Shown: one piece after another, positions 42,769 to 51,472 of the stretch
How positions within the stretch are numbered: the first letter of the stretch is position 1
Layout: each line of letters opens with the position of its first letter
Position numbers and translations under genes: made by a program
The notes under the pieces: generated by a model
What the model was told of the DNA's origin: nothing
Databases searched by the model: none
The model's input: only the letters and a program-made list of their open reading frames with translations
NCBI GenBank assembly: GCA_002373975.1
Contig: DFKZ01000039.1
Coordinates: 25,607-89,606 of the forward strand
Origin: Lachnospiraceae bacterium UBA3632
Lineage (GTDB): Bacteria > Bacillota > Clostridia > Lachnospirales > Lachnospiraceae
DNA length: 64,000 nucleotides
Direction of reading: 5' to 3'

Positions 42769-43491
42769 TCAGGAACCGCCGGTCAGTCCTCCGAAACGTC
42801 TTTCACGGCCATTATAGGCATCTATAGCTTTTTCAAGCTCTTCACGGTTAAAGTCAGGCCATGGAACGGTCGTAAAATAAAACTCCGTGTAGGCAAGCTG
42901 CCAGAGAAGAAAATTGGATATCCTCTGCTCACCGCAGGTCCTTATCAGAAGATCGGGATCCGGAATGTCTGCAGTATCAAGCTCACTTGAAATGGTTTCT
43001 TCCGTTATCTCTTCAGCAGTGATCTCCCCGGTTGAAACCTTCTCTGCAATCCTCCCTACCGCGCGTCTGATCTCATCCCTTCCGCCGTAGTTTATCGCTA
43101 TCTGAAAGTTCAGGCCTGTGTTTCCGGACGTGTCTCTCTCAAGATTCTCGATGCTCTTTACTATATCGGCAGAAAGCTTTGTTCTGTCACCGATCACCCG
43201 GATCCTGACGTTGTTTTTGGCCGCCTTTCGGAGGCTTCCTTCCATATATTTACGAAGAAGTCCCATGAGGGCTGTCACCTCGTCCTTGGGGCGGTTCCAG
43301 TTTTCGGTGGAAAAAGCGTACACCGTAAAATATTTGATGCCCACCTCATCCACGACTTTAAGCATGTCCTCGACGACCTGCGCGCCCTTTACGTGTCCCG
43401 CGTTTCTGGGAAGGCCCTTGGCTTTGGCCCACCTGCCGTTCCCGTCGAGGATCACCGCGACATGCCGGGGTATTTTTCTCTCAGTGTCCAT
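42769..43491 (-). CDS. uppS: isoprenyl transferase (undecaprenyl diphosphate synthase)
   Basis: UppS builds the C55 lipid carrier for cell-wall synthesis. It has the N-terminal ILDGNGRWAKAKG, RHVAV, and the IRTCGEQRISNFLLWQLAYTEFYF segment. The ATG at 43491 has GGGGAGAG 4-9 bases upstream; eight more in-frame codons upstream lack a site. Length 240. Confidence 0.95.
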   Translation of the reverse strand: MDTERKIPRHVAVILDGNGRWAKAKGLPRNAGHVKGAQVVEDMLKVVDEVGIKYFTVYAFSTENWNRPKDEVTALMGLLRKYMEGSLRKAAKNNVRIRVIGDRTKLSADIVKSIENLERDTSGNTGLNFQIAINYGGRDEIRRAVGRIAEKVSTGEITAEEITEETISSELDTADIPDPDLLIRTCGEQRISNFLLWQLAYTEFYFTTVPWPDFNREELEKAIDAYNGRERRFGGLTGGS

Positions 43492-43522
43492 AAAACTCTC
43501 CCCTTGACGCCGCAAACAATAA

Positions 43523-44074
43523 CTATACTGTCATAAGTTCCTTAGTCTTAGCGTCAACAAGCTCGTCAATATCCTTGACATACTTGTCGGTGATCTTCTG
43601 AAGGCTGTCCTCAAGATCCTTGGCTTCATCCTCGGAGACCTCACCTTTTCCGAGTTTCTTAAAGGCTTCATTTCCGTCACGGCGTACATTTCTTACCGCA
43701 ACCTTTGCTTCCTCTGCCTTCTTCTTTATCTCCTTAACCAGTTCCTTACGGCGATCCTCTGTAAGTTCAGGGAACACAAGCCTTATAACGTTTCCGTCAT
43801 TTGTAGGATTTATTCCTATGTCGGAAGCCTGAATTGCCTTTTCGATGTCCTTTAACAGGCTCTTGTCCCAGGGTGCGATCTGGATGATCCTTGCCTCGGG
43901 AACGGTAACGTTTCCCACCTGCTGGATGGGTGAAGGAGTTCCGTAATAATCGACACGAAGCTTATCGAGAACATGAGGATTTGCACGGCCTGCTCTTATA
44001 GCCGCAAAATCCGTCTCAAGGTGCTCCAATGCCTTTGCCATTTTATCGTCGTAGACCTTTACTCTTTCGTCCAT
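43523..44074 (-). CDS. frr: ribosome recycling factor
   Basis: Frr splits the post-termination ribosome with EF-G. The 183-residue protein fits the family: MDERVKVYDDKMAKALEHL, the RAGRANPHVLDKLRVDYYGTPSP segment, and the C-terminal DIDELVDAKTKELMTV. It lies 43 bases after pyrH and ahead of uppS. Confidence 0.97.
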   Translation of the reverse strand: MDERVKVYDDKMAKALEHLETDFAAIRAGRANPHVLDKLRVDYYGTPSPIQQVGNVTVPEARIIQIAPWDKSLLKDIEKAIQASDIGINPTNDGNVIRLVFPELTEDRRKELVKEIKKKAEEAKVAVRNVRRDGNEAFKKLGKGEVSEDEAKDLEDSLQKITDKYVKDIDELVDAKTKELMTV

Positions 44075-44117
44075 TTTGATTTCCTTTCCGCCTTACCGTC
44101 TATGCTTTATCCTGCTG

Positions 44118-44810
44118 TTATACAGTAACTTTTGTGCCCTTGAAATTATCGCTCAGAGCGTTTACTATGCTGTTCTCCTCACCCAGAGCAAATACCCACA
44201 TAGGCATTTTGTTGTCCCTTGCAAGGATTGACGCTGTCATATCCACAACCTGCAGATTCTTGGCGATAACTTCGTCTATACTGATCTCGTCGAACTTGAC
44301 TGCATTCGGATTCTTGGCGGGATCCGAGTCATACACGCCGTCGATGGACTTGGCCAGAAGAATGACATCCGCATCAACCTCTATGGCACGGAGCACAACG
44401 CCTGTGTCGGTGGAAAAATAAGGATGTCCGGTTCCGCCCGCAAAGAATACGACCTGTCCGTGGGCAAAATACTTGTTTGCTCTGTCCTTGGAGAAAAGCT
44501 TTGTAAATGAGCCGCACTCAAAGGGAGTAAGAACATTTGTCATCATTCCTACGCTTCGGAAGATCTCCGACACATAGATACAGTTCATTACCGTAGCAAG
44601 CATACCTATCTGATCCGCTTTAGTCCTGTCGATATTCTCACTGGACCTGCCGCGCCAGAAATTACCGCCTCCCGTGACAACACCTACCTCGACTCCGTCA
44701 TCCACCAGCTTCTTGACCTGAAGAGCCACTCTTCTGACGGTCTCCTCGTCAAAACCCATCTTATTGGGACCGGCAAGAGCTTCACCACTGAGCTTTAATA
44801 ATATTCTCAT
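44118..44810 (-). CDS. pyrH: UMP kinase
   Basis: PyrH phosphorylates UMP to UDP. The 230-residue protein has KLSGEAL (5-11), GVVTGGGNFWRGR (43-55), GGTGHPYFSTDTG and the C-terminal KGTKVTV. Expected bacterial hexameric type. It is in the canonical pyrH-frr order, with bactofilin upstream. Confidence 0.96.
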   Translation of the reverse strand: MRILLKLSGEALAGPNKMGFDEETVRRVALQVKKLVDDGVEVGVVTGGGNFWRGRSSENIDRTKADQIGMLATVMNCIYVSEIFRSVGMMTNVLTPFECGSFTKLFSKDRANKYFAHGQVVFFAGGTGHPYFSTDTGVVLRAIEVDADVILLAKSIDGVYDSDPAKNPNAVKFDEISIDEVIAKNLQVVDMTASILARDNKMPMWVFALGEENSIVNALSDNFKGTKVTV

Positions 44811-44827
44811 AAAGAATCTCCTAAGGT

Positions 44828-45697
44828 TTAATTCTTGTCAGATTTGCTGCCGCTTTTCTTTCCGCCTACAGTCTCGGGCTTGTAATCATCAAAGAAAGAT
44901 GTAGGGCTTACATCCGCGTAGCACTGTGATACGCTTCCTTCGATCGCAGCACCGTTGTTTATCTGCACGGATTTGGAACGGATATTTCCCATTACGATAG
45001 CGGAGGAATCAAGTATTACAGGGCCATGTACGTCGATGTCTCCCTTAACCGCTCCGGCAACTGCTGCGGAGAAGCCTGTGATATTTCCTACTATAACGGT
45101 TCCTGTTCCGATCTTTATGGAAGATTCGCTGGAAACATCTCCTGTGATCTTGGCGTTCTCTGCGAATACTTCGCGAGCCCTGGAATTACCGGTGACATGG
45201 CCTGTTATATTGAGCTTTCCTGCTACGTCAATATTTCCTTTGACATTTCCAAGGATCTCAAGGGACCCTTCTGTGGTAATGTCACCGTTTACGGTCATGC
45301 CAAGGGTGATAACCGATGTTTCATCCGAATAATTTGTGTTACTGTCCATTTTTCTTCCTGCTCCTTTTACATTTGTATCATTAATTCCATCAAATCCTGA
45401 TTCTGCAAAAGAGAAGTCTGCGCTCTTCTCCATATCGGAAAAAGCGTCCTCCACTGCGGATTCTGCTTCCGAAGTCTCAGCGCCTGTATCATCGGCTGCC
45501 GGCTCATCAGCGGATACGATATCGCTGCCTATAGCCTCATCGAGCATTTTTTCCAGGTCAATGTCGTTTGTCTCTGCGGTCAAACTCCCGGCTTCGGAAG
45601 CTTCCTCCTCCACAGCGACGGTTTCTTCTTTTCCTTCGGGAATAAGCTCATTGACTGCCTGGGATAAATCCTGTTTCAGATCACCGAAAAAACCCAT
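44828..45697 (-). CDS. bactofilin (polymer-forming cytoskeletal protein)
   Basis: The 289-residue protein has a long acidic, disordered N-terminus (about 1-125) rich in Glu/Ala/Asp, then a bactofilin beta-helix repeat (about 130-265) with GDITTEGSLEILGNVKGNIDVAGKL-type glycine spacing. Bactofilins form filaments that shape cells or place proteins. The acidic N-terminus is unusually long. It is transcribed ahead of pyrH, 17 bases away. Confidence 0.85.
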   Translation of the reverse strand: MGFFGDLKQDLSQAVNELIPEGKEETVAVEEEASEAGSLTAETNDIDLEKMLDEAIGSDIVSADEPAADDTGAETSEAESAVEDAFSDMEKSADFSFAESGFDGINDTNVKGAGRKMDSNTNYSDETSVITLGMTVNGDITTEGSLEILGNVKGNIDVAGKLNITGHVTGNSRAREVFAENAKITGDVSSESSIKIGTGTVIVGNITGFSAAVAGAVKGDIDVHGPVILDSSAIVMGNIRSKSVQINNGAAIEGSVSQCYADVSPTSFFDDYKPETVGGKKSGSKSDKN

Positions 45698-45720
45698 CTT
45701 TGTTCCTCCTAAAATATCTG

Positions 45721-46689
45721 TTATTGTATATGTCTGATCAGCTCCGTCTCTGATGTGATGGGAAGTATCTCCACATCATCCATCGACTGAAGTGCCTCTA
45801 TTATACGGGGCAAAGCATCCACTGTCGCCTTTTTGTACTGCCCGTCGTGCATCAGAATGACTGTGCTTTCTCTCTCTTCTATGCCGCTCAATGCATTTGA
45901 TACGATCGCATCCGCCGATATGGGAATCCCCGTGGCATCGCCCACCGAAACATTCCAGTCAAAATACGATATTCCGCGTTCATCAAGAATATTGATAAAT
46001 CTGTGGATATCCAGACTGCTTACGGTGTTGGAGCTTCCTCCCGGGAACCTGTAATACTTCGGAGTCACTCCGGTGGCATCCTGTATCAGCTCCGTCAGCT
46101 TGTCCAGATCCTCTGTAAATGCTTCCTCGCTCGAATAGATCTTGGAATACCTGTGGCTGTACGAATGCATTCCGAGTGTATGACCTTCATCCACGATCCT
46201 GTTGTACAGCCTGTAATCTTCTTCGCTTTCACGGCCCACAACAAAGAATGTCGCTTTTACGCCATATTCATCGAGGATATCCAGAATATCATCCGTCCGG
46301 CTGCTCGGTCCGTCATCGAACGTGAGATAAACCTTATGTGTATCAAGGCTGCCTCCCGATGCAAAGGACCAGACATAACCGGCTTCCTGTGTTTCAGCCA
46401 CATCCGGGACATCCGCCACCATGATCACGTCATCATCTGCGTAGATCTTATCTATCGGTTCTTCAAAAACCGTCAGGTCAACAAGCCTTGTTCCCTCAAG
46501 CCTGGGAGCGGTGATCCTCCCCGTTTCGGCGAAAGAATCCATCCGCATGGACGCGACCTCGGCAGCTATTTTATCGATCTGCCGCTGCATCTTCGACTGG
46601 TTTATAAGGACACCCACTGAAACGATGTTGGGGATGATCAGAATCAGCGCAATAAGCGTTAAAATGCTCTTTCTTGTACTGTTTTTCAT
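45721..46689 (-). CDS. membrane-anchored polysaccharide deacetylase
   Basis: The 322-residue protein has one N-terminal membrane segment (about 8-32) and a coiled stretch, then a NodB domain: TFDDGPSSRTDDILDIL (about 123-139), HSYSHRY (175-181, zinc histidines), and a C-terminal HDGQY. It probably deacetylates peptidoglycan or another cell-surface glycan outside the cell. It precedes bactofilin by 23 bases on the minus strand. Confidence 0.87.
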   Translation of the reverse strand: MKNSTRKSILTLIALILIIPNIVSVGVLINQSKMQRQIDKIAAEVASMRMDSFAETGRITAPRLEGTRLVDLTVFEEPIDKIYADDDVIMVADVPDVAETQEAGYVWSFASGGSLDTHKVYLTFDDGPSSRTDDILDILDEYGVKATFFVVGRESEEDYRLYNRIVDEGHTLGMHSYSHRYSKIYSSEEAFTEDLDKLTELIQDATGVTPKYYRFPGGSSNTVSSLDIHRFINILDERGISYFDWNVSVGDATGIPISADAIVSNALSGIEERESTVILMHDGQYKKATVDALPRIIEALQSMDDVEILPITSETELIRHIQ

Positions 46690-46823
46690 TCCGCTTACTT
46701 TCCTGTGTTTTGCTTTTCTGCTAAACCATACAACAGTATACCATAATTTACCTTATCCAAAAAGAATTTTTTGGCAAAAAAAGCATTATTTGAGAAGATG
46801 TTATCATTCGGAAATAATCCTTA

Positions 46824-46852
46824 TTGCAAGAGATTTTGAATTATACTATAAT
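46824..46852 (+). promoter_or_regulatory. promoter of the DAHP synthase gene
   Basis: TTGCAA (46824-46829) and TATAAT (46847-46852) are 17 bases apart. The leader is about 25 bases, leaving no room for a T-box or attenuator. Confidence 0.75.
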
Positions 46853-46885
46853 TTATAGGAATTTTGCTGAAAAGGAAGGACAACA

Positions 46886-47914
46886 ATGAGTTTCGAGTTC
46901 ATAAAAAAACTGCCCACTCCCGATGAGATACGTGAGCAGTACCCGCTCCCCGAAAATATCGTCAGGGCAAAAAAAGAAAGAGACGCTCAGATACGGGATG
47001 TGATAACCGGAAAAAGCGACAAATTCCTCGTTATAATAGGCCCCTGTTCGGCCGACAACGAAGATTCGGTCTGTGATTATGTAAACCGCCTTGCTTCCAT
47101 AAATGACAAGGTTAAGGACAAGCTTATCCTGATACCCAGGATCTATACAAATAAACCCCGCACAAACGGCGGCGGATACAAGGGAATGATCCATCAGCCC
47201 AACCCCGAAAAGGAAGTAGACTTCTTAGCAGGACTGGTAGCTATCAGGCACATGCACATCCGCGCCGCAAGCGAGACCGGTCTTACCGCAGCCGACGAGA
47301 TGCTGTATCCCGAAAACTGGCGCTATCTGTCGGATCTTCTCTCATATGTGGCAGTCGGCGCGCGTTCAGTCGAAGATCAGCAGCACAGGCTTACCGTAAG
47401 CGGATTTGACGTTCCCGCCGGAATGAAGAACCCGACCAGCGGTGATTTCGCCGTAATGCTCAATTCCGTATTTGCCGCCCAGCATCCCCATTCATTCATA
47501 TATCGCGGATGGGAAGTAAACACCAGTGGAAACGAACTGGCCCACACCATCTTAAGAGGAGCTACAAACAAACACGGAAATAACACTCCCAACTATCATT
47601 ATGAAGATATGATGCGTCTTCTTGATATGTACAACAAAATGGATCTTAAGAATCCTGCCTGCGTAGTAGATACCAACCACTCAAATTCCAATAAGCAGTT
47701 TGACCAGCAGATAAGGATAGCCAAGGAGATCATCCACAACCGCAAGGTCAATCCGGATCTTCGTAAACTTGTAAAAGGCCTTATGATCGAAAGTTACATA
47801 GAGGAAGGCTGCCAGAAGATCGGCGGAGGAGTGTACGGAAAATCCATCACCGACCCCTGTCTGGGATGGGAGGATTCGGAAAGACTCATCTACGATATAG
47901 CCGAGACCGTTTGA
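46886..47914 (+). CDS. aroF: 3-deoxy-7-phosphoheptulonate synthase, class I
   Basis: DAHP synthase starts the shikimate pathway from PEP and erythrose 4-phosphate. The 342-residue protein has the class I-alpha hallmarks: IGPCSADNEDSV, RIYTNKPRTNGGGYKG, VGARSVEDQQHR, the C-terminal IESYIEEGCQ and GKSITDPCLGWEDSE. No regulatory ACT or chorismate mutase domain is attached. The ribosome site is AAGGAAGG. The choice among aroF/G/H is arbitrary. Confidence 0.94.
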   Translation: MSFEFIKKLPTPDEIREQYPLPENIVRAKKERDAQIRDVITGKSDKFLVIIGPCSADNEDSVCDYVNRLASINDKVKDKLILIPRIYTNKPRTNGGGYKGMIHQPNPEKEVDFLAGLVAIRHMHIRAASETGLTAADEMLYPENWRYLSDLLSYVAVGARSVEDQQHRLTVSGFDVPAGMKNPTSGDFAVMLNSVFAAQHPHSFIYRGWEVNTSGNELAHTILRGATNKHGNNTPNYHYEDMMRLLDMYNKMDLKNPACVVDTNHSNSNKQFDQQIRIAKEIIHNRKVNPDLRKLVKGLMIESYIEEGCQKIGGGVYGKSITDPCLGWEDSERLIYDIAETV

Positions 47915-47977
47915 TAACAGATAACATTGATAAGACCAGTCGAAGGCAAAGAGCAAAATCAATAAGAATGTAACAAA

Positions 47978-48010
47978 AAACAGGAGATGATCTTATCTCC
48001 TGTTTTATTA
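47978..48010 (+). terminator. terminator after DAHP synthase
   Basis: Plus strand: AAACAGGAGAT with its complement (11 bp), loop GATCTT, then TTTTATTA. Confidence 0.75.
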
Positions 48011-48069
48011 TTCTGCTGTTTTGATATAATACAGTTTTCTACGCCGGATCTTAGAGGCTTTGTATAGCA

Positions 48070-48942
48070 CTATCCTCTGGGATGAGCTTCGCTGTACACC
48101 TTTCTCAGATCGCTCTGGCCAAGGCCCGCATAAACCTGAGTGGTATAAATATCCGAGTGTCCAAGCATTTCCGATACGCTGTGAACATCAGCTCCTCCCG
48201 CCATCATATGTGCGGCGAATGAATGTCTGAGGGTATGGGGAGTGATCTCCATCTCGATCCCCGCCTTTTTTCCGTAAGCCTTTATCAGCTTCCAGAACCC
48301 CTGACGGCTCATGGGTTCGCCAAGGCAGCTGGGGAAAAGGATATCACTTTCATTTCCTTTAAGAAGAGCCTCTCTGCCCTCTCCCATATATTTGATCATG
48401 GCATCCCTTGCGTTGGTGCCAAAGGGGATAACACGGTCCTTGCACTTAAGCAGATCCTTCTGCAGATCAATATCACCGACCTTGAGACCGATCAGCTCAG
48501 ACACGCGGATGCCGGTGGCATAAAGGAGCTCAAGCATAGCCTTGTCCCTGATCCCTTTTGCATCGGTGGTCTTGGGCTGGGAAAGGAGTTTTACCACCTC
48601 TTCCTCAGTCATGATCTCGGGAATATGCTTTTCAATCTTGGGTGCCTGAAGACATGTCGACACATCATTCTCCACAATATGCTCATTGTAAAGATAATGG
48701 AAGAATGCATGTATTGAAGCCACATTTCTGGAAATGGTAGCAGCCTTAAAGCTTCCTGCCTCAAGATATACTATATAAGATTTAAGGTTTGCTGCAGAGA
48801 CCTGTCTCGCATCATGAATAGCAAGACCACTGCAATACTGCTGAAGCTTGAGAAGATCTCTCTTATAAGACAGACGAGTATTTTCGGACATCTTTTTCTC
48901 GTCTTCAAGATAAGTCAAAAATGAATCCAATTCCGCGTTCAA
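48070..48942 (-). CDS. xerD: site-specific tyrosine recombinase (XerC/XerD)
   Basis: This enzyme resolves chromosome dimers at dif with its partner. The catalytic set is complete: GIRVSEL (R), HTLRHSFAAHM (HxxR), LGHSDI (H) and the tyrosine in TTQVYAGL. I chose the TTG at 48942 (290 residues, typical) because AAAGGAG is 10 bases upstream. The frame upstream to 49023 encodes no recognisable residues. XerD versus XerC is not decided; no mobile element is adjacent. Confidence 0.88.
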   Translation of the reverse strand: MNAELDSFLTYLEDEKKMSENTRLSYKRDLLKLQQYCSGLAIHDARQVSAANLKSYIVYLEAGSFKAATISRNVASIHAFFHYLYNEHIVENDVSTCLQAPKIEKHIPEIMTEEEVVKLLSQPKTTDAKGIRDKAMLELLYATGIRVSELIGLKVGDIDLQKDLLKCKDRVIPFGTNARDAMIKYMGEGREALLKGNESDILFPSCLGEPMSRQGFWKLIKAYGKKAGIEMEITPHTLRHSFAAHMMAGGADVHSVSEMLGHSDIYTTQVYAGLGQSDLRKVYSEAHPRG

Positions 48943-49295
48943 ACTATCACAACTCCTTTGCCGTATAATCAAGTAATTCTTTACGCAAGCTTCGGTTCGT
49001 ATTCCCGTAGCTTTTTTCGGCAAAGCCTATTATAGATATGTATTTTGAGAAAAGCAAGGTGGCAATTTTTACTATAAAAGCTCCTAATTTTCTACTAATT
49101 TTCTACTCCCACAAGATAACGGAAATGTTATTTTTGGCGAACCCAATATATTGTCGAAACAAATGTTTGTGGGTGATTTATTTTCCTCAAAAAAATTTAT
49201 AATAAAATTTTTCTATAGCCGGGGCTTGAATTTTCCTATCAGACTTGTTCAAACGCGTTTTTTCGGTATTTCCCTTTTTTATATCAATTGCTATT
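48943..49295. other. 353-base non-coding stretch between xerD and the Nudix gene
   Basis: AT-rich. It holds the xerD ribosome site, two adjacent copies of TAATTTTCTAC (49084-49109) and an AAACA/TGTTT palindrome near 49160. No gene, tRNA, or terminator was recognised. Confidence 0.6.
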
Positions 49296-49838
49296 TTATG
49301 ATAATCCTTTTTTGTATGCATAGAGCATTATGCCACAGACGGTTTTAGAATCCTGTATTTTTGCATCATATATCATTTTGATAAGGTCTTCCAGGTCGTA
49401 CGCTTCAACATTAACATACTCATCCTCGTCAAGATCCTGATCGCCGTGTCTTTTTAATCCCTCTGCCAGGTAAATATCGATCTTTTCATTACAGAAAGCT
49501 ACAGTTGTATATATTGAAGTTAAAAATTCTGCAGTTTCCGCAATATATCCGGTTTCCTCACGAAGTTCCCTGATTGCCGCATCCTTTGTAGGCTCCTGTC
49601 TTGAATTCAGCCCGCCTGCGGGAATCTCTATTGTTTCCCTCTCAAGAGCGTTTCGGTACTGTCTCACCATAAGGAGCTTTCCGTCCTCCCGCACAGCCAC
49701 AACAGCTGCAGCTCCTTTGTGGTCGATGAGATCCCATTTTGCAGTGTTTCCGTTGGGTATCTGCATCGTATCCTGATAATAATCTATTATTGCACCCTTA
49801 GCTATAAGGTCACGGCTTAGTCTCTTTATTTCTTCCAT
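49296..49838 (-). CDS. Nudix hydrolase, ADP-ribose pyrophosphatase-like
   Basis: The 180-residue protein has a complete Nudix box: GLNSRQEPTKDAAIRELREETG (residues split here) with the REUXEEXGU core. The RQYRNALERETIEIPAGG segment just before it is typical of ADP-sugar pyrophosphatases (NudF). It likely cleaves ADP-ribose. The ATG lies in a short gap from the neighbouring aminotransferase. Confidence in the substrate is moderate. Confidence 0.85.
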   Translation of the reverse strand: MEEIKRLSRDLIAKGAIIDYYQDTMQIPNGNTAKWDLIDHKGAAAVVAVREDGKLLMVRQYRNALERETIEIPAGGLNSRQEPTKDAAIRELREETGYIAETAEFLTSIYTTVAFCNEKIDIYLAEGLKRHGDQDLDEDEYVNVEAYDLEDLIKMIYDAKIQDSKTVCGIMLYAYKKGLS

Positions 49839-49984
49839 AATATAAGACTCCTTTCGGTACTTTTATTCCATTTCTTTTGTACACAGGTAAAATCTGCGCA
49901 TAGCATCTTACCTTACAGGATGGTTTGGAAAACTTTTACATAAGGTGAAAAAGCGGCTCCCTCTAAAGGGAACCGCCTTATATT

Positions 49985-51277
49985 TTATACTTCTCCAAGT
50001 AATTTTTCAACGCTTACCAGTTTAACACAAAGGACAAACAGGTCGGTTGCCTGAGCCATCTCTTCAGGTGAAGGGAACGATGGTGCGATCCTTATATTCT
50101 TATCCTCAGGATCCTTTCCATAGGGGAAGGTGGCTCCCGCACCGGTAAGAACAACTCCCGCTTCTTTGCACTTTGCCACGATTGCCTTTGCGCATCCCGG
50201 CATTGCGTCAAACGAGATGAAGTATCCGCCGTTCGGATCTGTCCAGCTTCCTATGCCCAGACCGCCCAGTTCTTTTTCAAGTACCTCTATAACAGCGCGG
50301 AATTTAGGTCTCATGGAGGCCGCATGCTTCATCATGTGCTTCTTAACGCCCTCAAAGTCCTTGAAAAACCTCACATGCCTGAGCTGATTGACCTTATCAA
50401 ATCCGATCGTCTGCACCGTCATGGACTTCTTGATCCAGTCGAGGTTTGCGGGTGATGTGGCTACAGCCGATATACCTCCGCCGGCATAGGTTACTTTCGA
50501 AGTAGAAGCAAACTCGTATACCATATCGGGATTTCCGGCTTTTTCGCATTCGGAAAGAATGTCGAGGAGCTCATCCTGTCTTTCCTTTTCTTCATAAAGG
50601 TGATGGATGGCATAGGCATTATCCCAGTAAATCCTGAAATCCTCCGCAGCGGGCGCCAGGTTTGCGAAACGTCTTACCGTTTCGTCGCTGTATGAATATC
50701 CCTGAGGATTTGAATACTTGGGGACACACCAGATACCCTTAACGGCAGGATCCTGATTTACAAAGCTTTCCACCATATCCATATCAGGCCCCTGGGGAGT
50801 CATTGGAATAGTAATCATTTCGATACCGAAATACTCTGTAACCCTGAAGTGCCTGTCATATCCCGGCACCGGGCAGAGGAACTTAACCTTATCAAGCTTA
50901 CACCATGGTGTTCCGCCGTTTACTCCATGAGTAAAGGAACGGGCCACTGTATCAAACATTATGTTAAGGCTGGCATTTCCGCAGACTATCACGGAATCAG
51001 GCTTTACGCCCATTATGTCGGCCATAAGTTTCTTCGCCTCTGATATACCGTCCATCACACCATAGTTTCTGGTGTCTGTCCCATTTTCGCTTTTCAGGCA
51101 ATCCGAAGAAGACAGTGCATCAAGAAAACCCGCCGAGAGATCAAGCTGTGCAGGGCTTGGCTTTCCTCTCGACATATCGAGCTTAAGCCCTTTGCCTTTA
51201 GCATCCTCATATTGCTTTTCAAGCTCAGATTTAAGTGTTTTCAGCTCTTCCGCAGACATTTCACAGTAGGGTTTCAT
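49985..51277 (-). CDS. PLP-dependent aminotransferase, class I/II (MocR-type fold family)
   Basis: About 430 residues. The ATG near 51277 has AAGGAG at a good spacing. The protein has CGNASLNIMFD, YSNPQGYSYSDETVRRFA, the PLP-lysine region STSKVTYAGGGISA and FPYGKDPEDKNIRIAPSFP. This matches the large uncharacterised aminotransferase family Aminotran_MocR without the MocR DNA-binding domain. The substrate is unknown. A hairpin (AAGCGG..CCGCTT) precedes its stop on the minus strand. Confidence 0.85.
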   Translation of the reverse strand: MKPYCEMSAEELKTLKSELEKQYEDAKGKGLKLDMSRGKPSPAQLDLSAGFLDALSSSDCLKSENGTDTRNYGVMDGISEAKKLMADIMGVKPDSVIVCGNASLNIMFDTVARSFTHGVNGGTPWCKLDKVKFLCPVPGYDRHFRVTEYFGIEMITIPMTPQGPDMDMVESFVNQDPAVKGIWCVPKYSNPQGYSYSDETVRRFANLAPAAEDFRIYWDNAYAIHHLYEEKERQDELLDILSECEKAGNPDMVYEFASTSKVTYAGGGISAVATSPANLDWIKKSMTVQTIGFDKVNQLRHVRFFKDFEGVKKHMMKHAASMRPKFRAVIEVLEKELGGLGIGSWTDPNGGYFISFDAMPGCAKAIVAKCKEAGVVLTGAGATFPYGKDPEDKNIRIAPSFPSPEEMAQATDLFVLCVKLVSVEKLLGEV

Positions 51278-51401
51278 TCCGACTCTCCTTGCACATATAA
51301 TTATTGTATACAATCATACAAATATACACCGCGACTATTTTACTATATGATCCCATATAATACAAGGGTATTTTTTATGAATTATGTTTTTATAGACAAC
51401 A

Positions 51402-51437
51402 AAAAAGTCATCGTCCTTTCGAACGATGACTTTTATT
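51402..51437 (-). terminator. terminator after rny
   Basis: Minus strand: AAAGTCATCGT with its complement (10-11 bp, one wobble/loop TCGAAAGG), then TTTTTTG. Confidence 0.8.
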
Positions 51438-51472
51438 TGCTTTATGTAATGTTAAGAACCGGCTTATTATGA

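Noticed and set aside
46853..46885. T-box or attenuator before DAHP synthase
   Set aside because: The leader after the promoter is only about 25 bases.
48070..48942. Integrase of a mobile element
   Set aside because: Length and motifs fit housekeeping XerD/XerC; no attachment sites or phage genes nearby.
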